Assembly (NCBI GenBank): GCA_947446935.1
Contig: CANFIV010000115.1
Coordinates: forward strand, 1-5,840
Direction of reading: 5' to 3'
Source: Sphingomonadaceae bacterium
Lineage (GTDB): Bacteria; Pseudomonadota; Alphaproteobacteria; Sphingomonadales; Sphingomonadaceae
Length of the DNA: 5,840 bases
Under the pieces are notes generated by a model. The model saw nothing but the letters and a program-made list of their open reading frames with translations. It ran no database searches and had not been told where the DNA came from. Shown here piece after piece: positions 5,467 to 5,840 of this stretch (position 1 is the first letter of the stretch; each line of letters opens with the position of its first letter). The position numbers and the translations under genes were made by a program.

Positions 5467-5840
5467 ACTTGCGCAGAACTCGCCACCCGGTCGCCTTCAC
5501 CGTGTTGCGGTTCGGCCAGCGCCCCGGTGCGCGCGGAGAGAGCCCGGCCTGGCGCAGGACACGGTTGAACGCCCGCGCATCGGCTTCCGCAAAGCTCCAT
5601 TCAGAGCGCCACGTGATCGAAAGCGAGATTGCCGGGGCGGGGCCGTTGCGCACGAAATGCGGGGCCATGACAGGCACATAGAGCGCCTCGCCGGGCCGGA
5701 GCTTCCACTCCGTTCCACCGTCCGACAGTTCGCTCCGCCAAAACAGCTCGCGGCCGCCGCCGGTATGATAGCTTTCATGCGTCTCGTCGGGCGCGAAGCG
5801 CGCGTCGCCTTGGGGGAAGAGCGTCATCGTCTTGCTTCCG
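5450..5840 (-). CDS. Cupin-like (JmjC/Cupin_8 type) protein, C-terminal part (5' end outside window)
   Basis: The frame is open to the right edge: 129 residues are visible, beginning GSKTMTLFP, so the ATG at 5825-5827 is almost certainly internal. The GSKT.TLFP stretch resembles the strand after the first metal-binding motif in JmjC-like proteins, and WKLRPGEALYVPVMAPHFVRNG (split here: WKLRPGEALYVP at 46-56, APHFVRNG at 59-66) is the typical late barrel segment, with His61 at the place of the distal metal ligand. ISLSITWRS at 71-79 is the next strand. The His-x-Asp pair would lie outside the window, so an intact iron site cannot be checked. The basic C-terminal tail (about 105-129) contains WPNRNTVKATGWRVLRKL. 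Relatives are often labelled cupin-like or transcriptional-regulator proteins in sphingomonads, with full length around 300 aa (recalled from memory). Substrate unknown; a 2-oxoglutarate-dependent hydroxylase is possible. It is upstream of tesB on the same strand, 31 bp away. Confidence 0.75.
   Translation of the reverse strand, partial: GSKTMTLFPQGDARFAPDETHESYHTGGGRELFWRSELSDGGTEWKLRPGEALYVPVMAPHFVRNGPAPAISLSITWRSEWSFAEADARAFNRVLRQAGLSPRAPGRWPNRNTVKATGWRVLRKLPAFR

Noticed and set aside
4555..5568. + strand open frame of 337 codons opposite tesB
   Set aside because: tesB on the - strand has full-length family similarity and catalytic residues; the + strand product has no recognisable domain and spans the tesB/cupin junction.
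5450..5827. Complete 125-aa gene starting at the ATG at 5825-5827
   Set aside because: The frame continues upstream to the window edge with GSKT, which fits the family strand before TLFP, and a cupin barrel would be incomplete from that ATG.

Overview
The window looks like a chromosomal segment from a high-GC alphaproteobacterium, most likely a sphingomonad (Sphingomonadales, Erythrobacteraceae/Sphingomonadaceae type). The evidence is the strong G/C bias at third codon positions, the Ala/Pro-rich exported proteins, and the style of the TesB and cupin-like proteins on the right. The genus is inferred and cannot be proven from this sequence alone.

Left and centre (about 1-4503, all + strand): an array of exported proteins that I do not recognise as any named system. 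It has three paralogous larger proteins, called A, B and C here. A runs off the left edge. Two paralogous small secreted proteins, D1 and D2, sit directly after A and C. The order is A-D1 / B / C-D2. A->D1 and C->D2 are each joined by the same 4-base GTGA overlap, in which the GTG start of D overlaps the TGA stop of the larger gene. B has no D partner. A, B and C share an ungapped C-terminal domain of about 95 residues, bounded by two cysteines exactly 89 residues apart in all three. B and C also share an N-terminal 'FWQS...YEAYL.KYP.GTF' helical motif placed just after a signal peptide. A long, poorly conserved Ala/Pro linker with one short conserved helix joins the two ends. D1 and D2 are about 160-180 aa, have signal peptides and share four cysteines and an F.TMMM.VS.RC signature.

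Right (4519-5840, - strand): tesB, a complete acyl-CoA thioesterase II with its catalytic Asp/Ser/Gln positions intact, and upstream of it the C-terminal part of a JmjC/cupin-like protein that runs off the right edge. The two are 31 bp apart and probably co-transcribed. tesB converges on D2 with 15 bp between the stop codons. A candidate terminator for the + strand array lies inside the 3' end of tesB.

The array is the part worth pursuing. It is a duplicated, translationally coupled pair of exported proteins with disulfide-type cysteine patterns, which suggests a two-component envelope or secreted complex. Its function is unknown. No RNA genes, mobile elements or CRISPR arrays were seen.
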